From positions 45,752,326 to 45,816,325 of the forward strand of contig OY987264.1 in assembly GCA_963920665.1 (NCBI GenBank): a stretch of 64,000 bases of DNA, in the 5' to 3' direction. The notes under the pieces were generated by a model. The model searched no databases and had not been told where the DNA came from. It saw nothing but the letters and a program-made list of their open reading frames with translations. This document shows, piece by piece, positions 59,810 to 64,000 of the stretch. Position 1 is the first letter of the stretch; each line of letters opens with the position of its first letter. This stretch comes from Straminergon stramineum (taxonomy: Eukaryota > Streptophyta > Bryopsida > Hypnales > Calliergonaceae). The translations under genes and the position numbers were made by a program.

Positions 59810-61760
59810 CTGCAAGGTGAAGAAACCCCCTAGAGTTGGCCAGCAGGGAGTGTATGGGACACCTACCTAGATTGCCTTCCAAGCAATGGACTCCTAAATA
59901 CTTTTTTATCAATTTTTTAACATTAAACTACTCTAAGTGAAATGAGGGCAGCTCCCTAAAATCCTCCAATGACCCTAGTACCTACTTTGGAAGGTTAGGG
60001 CAACCTACTAGGCCTAATTTTGCCTAAACTTAGCCCTTGGGGCCCCAAATGGGTCAAATTGGTGTCCTGAAATTAAATTCTAGCACACCACAACTACCCC
60101 AATCCCTAACTAACTTCCTAAATTGATGCCCAATACTTCCCTAATTTCATAGATCCCATCCCTAACATATTCACCCATTCCTTTTAGGCCAATTAGTTTC
60201 TTCCTTCAATTTCCTAATCCATATCCTAACCCTAATTTTACCCCCAATTTGGGCAGCGCTTCCGCGCTTGCCCTAAAACCCTAAAAAATTCGCATCTACC
60301 CTCTACACATTCACACCCTACAAGAACATTGCATGCAAGTCATTGAACTATTGCTTCAAGATTGATAAGAAGAGATTGTATTGTAATTAACATTACATTT
60401 GGATTCAGCGGAATCACAAGGAAAAAAAAGATGAAATACCCCAAATCAACTGCTGCTAGATGGGCAGCAGACCTTGTCCCACTGAAATGATCGCCCCGGC
60501 TTTGTCCTGACTTCAAATTAGGCGAGACTTGTCTTGTTGAAAAGATGACTTTTACATCTTTCTCCTCTCCAAAATTCACATTGATCCACTTTGCCGAACT
60601 ACCACAATTGCTCGCCAAAGTCGTCGGTCTTCCATGGCAGAGGCGGCTTGACCTCCTCGTAATAAATCGGCCGCTCCCTCTTCGTCCTTGCTCGGAATCG
60701 GTCAAGATTGGTCTTGTTGGAAAGTTGACTTTTTCCTCCCCATCCTCCCAAAATTCAGCCCATTCCGCTCTTCCAATCTCCCACAATCAGTTACCAAAGT
60801 TGCAGTCCCCTTCCAATTCAACAAAAAACCTAATTCTCTTCACTCCAATTCCCATCTAACCTCACTCCCATCATTCCTTCACCACTTTTTCTCAAAAAAT
60901 GGTGACTTACTCGACAAATTGTCCTACTTTGGTTCCCTCATCTTAATCTCTAGCTTCTCATGCTTTCAAAATGCCCCTCATCACCAAGAATGCTCTCCAA
61001 CACACATGCATACAAAATTGGGGAAAATTAAGAGAGATTTGAGAGAGAGAGGGCTCCAAACCCTAATTTTGCATAGATCCAACTTTCTAACAGATTAATT
61101 TTCTAAACTACTTTCATCCTACACTAATTCACTGTTAATCCACTAATTTGGTGCAAAATGTGCCAAATTAGTGCAAATCGCACTAGGTTATTATAAATTT
61201 TCTAATTTAGTGTAAATTGCTCTCTTTTAGTGTTCCACCCCCTAAATTACTGTAAAACCCTCTAACTTATTGTAAAATCCTATTTTAGTGTTTCTAGCCC
61301 TATTTTAGTGTTTTACTCACTCCACTAGTGTTTTTGTCATAGTTTTAGTTTAACTAACCTCTTTTGTGTTTTTTCTAATCTATTATTTTTGTGGTTTTTA
61401 ATTTACTTTTAGTTTCATTTCCTACTTCTAGTCTTTTGTTTTCATTTTCATTTTTCATTTTTTGTTTTCATTTTCTCATCATTTTATTGTTAGCCAAATT
61501 TGGTAACTCTACCAAATCTTGCTTAACCTCTTTTTAGTTTTAACTTCCCATTTTTTCCCTAGAATTTCCCCTAATTTCCTCCTAATTGCATTTTCTAGCA
61601 TCTTGCCCTAACCTCATGAAGTATCCATTGCTATTTAGCGGAAAACTCCCCAATTGATGGTTATGGCTTAATCCAGAGTACTAACACTTCCGGATGTATA
61701 AATTCATGCCTAATATTTATATTTTTGGGTTTTGTAATAGTGAACCAATATGGTGGTTCA
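59810..61760. other. Gene-free interval with a partial 175-bp duplication
   Basis: The segments starting near 60525 and 60700 share CTTGTTG-AAAG-TGACTTTT and CCAAAATTCA-CCATTCC-like blocks, suggesting an old direct duplication of about 175 bp. 61.1-61.4 kb is a degenerate TTTTAGTGTT-rich tract. No domain-bearing ORF. Confidence 0.45.
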
Positions 61761-61769
61761 CAGATGACT

Positions 61770-62050
61770 GTCCGCACGATCAGACGAAAGGCCGTCCATA
61801 GAATTGGACGGCCAAGACAAGGCGCATAGCCATCTCGAGGTGGACGGAATGCACTTGGACGATCGGAGGGCTGCGACGAGGCAGATGGAATCCCATCCGC
61901 ATAATTAGACGGCTGCGACGAGGTGGATGATTGAATGGCCGCAACGAGGTAGATGGAAGGCCGTCTACATGATCGGACGGCCACGAGGAGGCAGACGGGG
62001 ACGAGCCGTCTACCCTGTATAAGAGGGGCAGACGGCCCGTCCGCAATCAC
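61770..62050. repeat. GACGGCCGTCC/GACGAGGTGGA-type array upstream of B2
   Basis: Units such as GGACGGCC, CTGCGACGAGGCAGATGG and GGCCGTCTACATGATCGG repeat about every 45-50 bp. It ends about 180 bp before the B2 ATG. Belongs to the GTCCGCC-like class seen before hAT-1, A1 and A5. Confidence 0.75.
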
Positions 62051-62226
62051 TTTTGCCTTGCCCCTTGCGTTTTGCAACTATGGAGTGGAGAGCTTGGTGG
62101 TTCATCCTCGAGTGGTTCCTCTCCTCAAGAAGGTAGAAGTCTTATTTGGGGGCCCCATTATTGTTATTTTTTGTAGCAAATTTCTAAGTTTTAGTTACAA
62201 ATTTTTCGTACTAAAAATTTATCACG

Positions 62227-63698
62227 ATGCCAAGATCGAAGAAGGTGGCGAAGGGAAAACAAGTGGTAGAAGAGAAGGTGGCAACTAAGGAAATTCCATC
62301 CGATGCATGCAAAGCATTCCTGACCGAATGCATTGCAAAATTCTATGAATCGGAAACCACTATGTCTCTTGACACAAAATATGTAAGATGTGGAGACGAG
62401 TGTCCACAAAAATTCAAGGCAGACATGACGCAGAGAATGTTGGATGCCTTGAACGTTCTACAATGGCAACATAAGATGGAGAAGAGGGGCTTCAACAAAT
62501 GTTTGGAGAACAAGGTGCATGATGCATTGTGGAACGCTAATGTGGTTCTTGCAAAATATGGCAAACAACACCGTGCAAATGATGAAGCCTTTGAGCAAGT
62601 CATTCTCAAAGCTCAATTGTTTATTAGGCATTGCGCCCCATATGCGAAGAGGCGTAATAGACGAGGGTCATTGGGTTGGTGGACTAGTGATGAGGGTCTT
62701 GCTGAATTGGATATGGGTAGACGTCATCTTATAGCGCTTCCGGACATCGCACGGGTGATTTCCAAAGATGGCTTAATCATGAAGGGAGGATATGCAACGA
62801 TTAGGAGGGTGAGAATTGAAGGATGTCTAAGGATAGCTCCATCTTGGGAGTTCGTAGCAAAGATATCCAACCACCACGGTACGCAGCCTCAGCTTGCAAA
62901 GTTGGAACATCAAAATGAATCAATGGTAGTGAAGATTCCACATTCAAGAGTCATACGGTTTGTTGCAGTTCATGCAAGAACAAATGAAGGGTACTCGTAT
63001 TGGTAGAATGGCGGAACACTTCGGCAAATGTTGAACCTAGATAACGATTATCTAGACAACATATATGTTCGGTTACAGTATTTGAAACCAATAGAGTCCG
63101 ATGTGACTAAAGCTTTTCATCTCGCTCGGTTTCAAAAGAAGCGCACCGAGCTTGCTTGGGCATTGGTGCATATCATGAATGCGGTCCATGTGTCTGGACA
63201 TCTATACAATGATATTTCTCCAGACAACATCATGTTTCATTTTCTTGATGATGAATCACGTGTCTACATTGGAATTTATGATTGGGGCATGACTACTGTA
63301 GCTACCGAACCAATAAATCCTTATATACGTTCACATCTGCAAGTGAAATGAACGAAGCTTTAATAAGGAGGTGGTGGGTGGATCCAAGCATTGCATATTT
63401 GCATAGAAAAGATGCAAATGTGGAAATCATTCCACATTTCTCACATGCATCGAAGGAATATGCGATCGGTAAAATACCTCAAAAGATCAATAAACAATGC
63501 ATGTCTGAGAACTACAACAGATTGCAACGGGAAACAAATGCAATGGCCATGTTTAGCCACCGCCAATTAGGAATTGTGTTTCACCAATACTTGGACCGGC
63601 TTTGTCAAAGAGGTGATGGTCATCGGGGTGGTTTCGCCCACGTCATCAATTGGTTCACTGGCCAATTCAATTGGCTTATGCCGGATGAACACTTTTGA
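62227..63698 (+). pseudogene. Family B copy B2: divergent protein-kinase-like protein (broken)
   Basis: ATG 62227 (MPRSKK) through 63698. The N-terminal 170 residues are helical without a known domain. Kinase features: MKGGYATIRRVRIEG as glycine loop, WEFVAKIS for the VAIK lysine, PHSRVIRFVAVH, then YNDISPDNIM (near 63205) as catalytic loop and YIGIYDWGM for DFG. After a frameshift near 63300 come IRRWWVDPSIAYL and FAHVINWFTGQFNWLMP. The same unusual substitutions as B1 (HRD to xND, Lys to Ser, DFG to DWG) show a real subfamily. The TAG at 63004 replaces the second Trp of WWNGG in B1. Catalytic Lys, Asp, Asn and metal-binding Asp are present, so the ancestral protein may have been active. Nearest upstream gene on the same strand is A5; A and B copies are also neighbours at 11.6-15.5 kb. 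Confidence 0.78.
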
Positions 63699-63699
63699 C

Positions 63700-64000
63700 A
63701 TTCATATTAGGAATATAGTGCAAAAGTGTACTGTATAGAGTTTTATAAATATTTGATAAATGTAGAACTTCGGATTTATGCATGTAGATTGCTTAGTATA
63801 TATGCACCTCTAGAGTATGTCAATATATGTGAAATTAGACGTACATTTTGAATTTTTCAATGTATTTGAATTATTTTTGAATGAATATCAATTTTTGACA
63901 AATCAAAAATATCTCTTGTTTGAATGCAAAGTGCAATATTTTTTCTTGAATGTAGATGGATATTTAGTTGACAAGCTTGTATGACAAATTACATGATGTA
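63700..64000. other. 3' flank of B2
   Basis: AT-rich sequence to the window edge; nothing recognised. Confidence 0.5.

Noticed and set aside
44968..63698. Reassigned stop codons or U-to-C RNA editing to explain in-frame stops
   Set aside because: All three stop codons occur internally and also as normal terminators, and several stops replace Trp, which U-to-C editing cannot restore. Mutation is simpler.

Overview
The window looks like nuclear DNA of a land plant or close streptophyte relative. Short plant-type telomere-like runs (TTTAGGG/CCCTAAA) occur at three places, genes have GT-AG introns, intergenic DNA is long and AT-rich, and the coding content is plant-type transposons (hAT, DUF7869-type, a 'putative plant transposon protein'-like ORF) plus repeated gene families I cannot name. 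I cannot place it to species; a bryophyte, lycophyte, fern or charophyte is a guess. I recognise no conserved housekeeping gene, and nearly every coding region is broken.

Layout. 0-2.4 kb: hAT transposase pseudogene (minus). 3.2-13.1 kb: three copies of an unnamed gene family ('family A': an N-terminal W..TC..YV.W.HI.KLFP domain, then coiled coil, in two copies a RING-H2 finger). 13.9-15.5 kb: a divergent protein-kinase-like gene ('family B', minus). 17.2-18.5 kb: an orphan C-rich array and SINE-like pieces. 18.8-22.7 kb: a DUF7869-type element (minus) with a palindrome-bearing tandem repeat upstream. 25-28 kb: a transposon-type ORF with a TATA box (minus). 31-31.5 kb: low-complexity arrays. 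32.2-39.6 kb: a multi-exon pseudogene ('gene C') with a ParB/sulfiredoxin-like GQH motif and an FCP1-like HAD phosphatase domain; the same palindrome lies in its promoter, in three introns and downstream. 40.3-41.1 kb: a 213-bp tandem repeat. 41.8-43.4 kb: the best-preserved family A gene. 45-47.9 kb: a second hAT pseudogene. 48-56 kb: gene-poor repeats. 57.5-58.6 kb: family A copy with a Gly/Tyr-rich tail. 62.2-63.7 kb: a second kinase-like gene.

Two organising patterns stand out. First, nine gene copies of three unrelated families (hAT, A, B) each have a GC-rich tandem array roughly 100-370 bp upstream, either a GCAGTCGCC type or a CGTCCGCC type. Three of them also share a leader block of about 35 nt. 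Second, the DUF7869 element and gene C lack such arrays; instead they carry a 19-21 bp palindrome with core TTAGGTCGA-N-TCGACCTAA. A third pattern is decay: several long frames have no indel yet contain scattered nonsense codons, and comparison between copies shows Trp or Gln/Arg codons hit by single C-to-T or G-to-A changes, as expected for methylated, silenced repeats.
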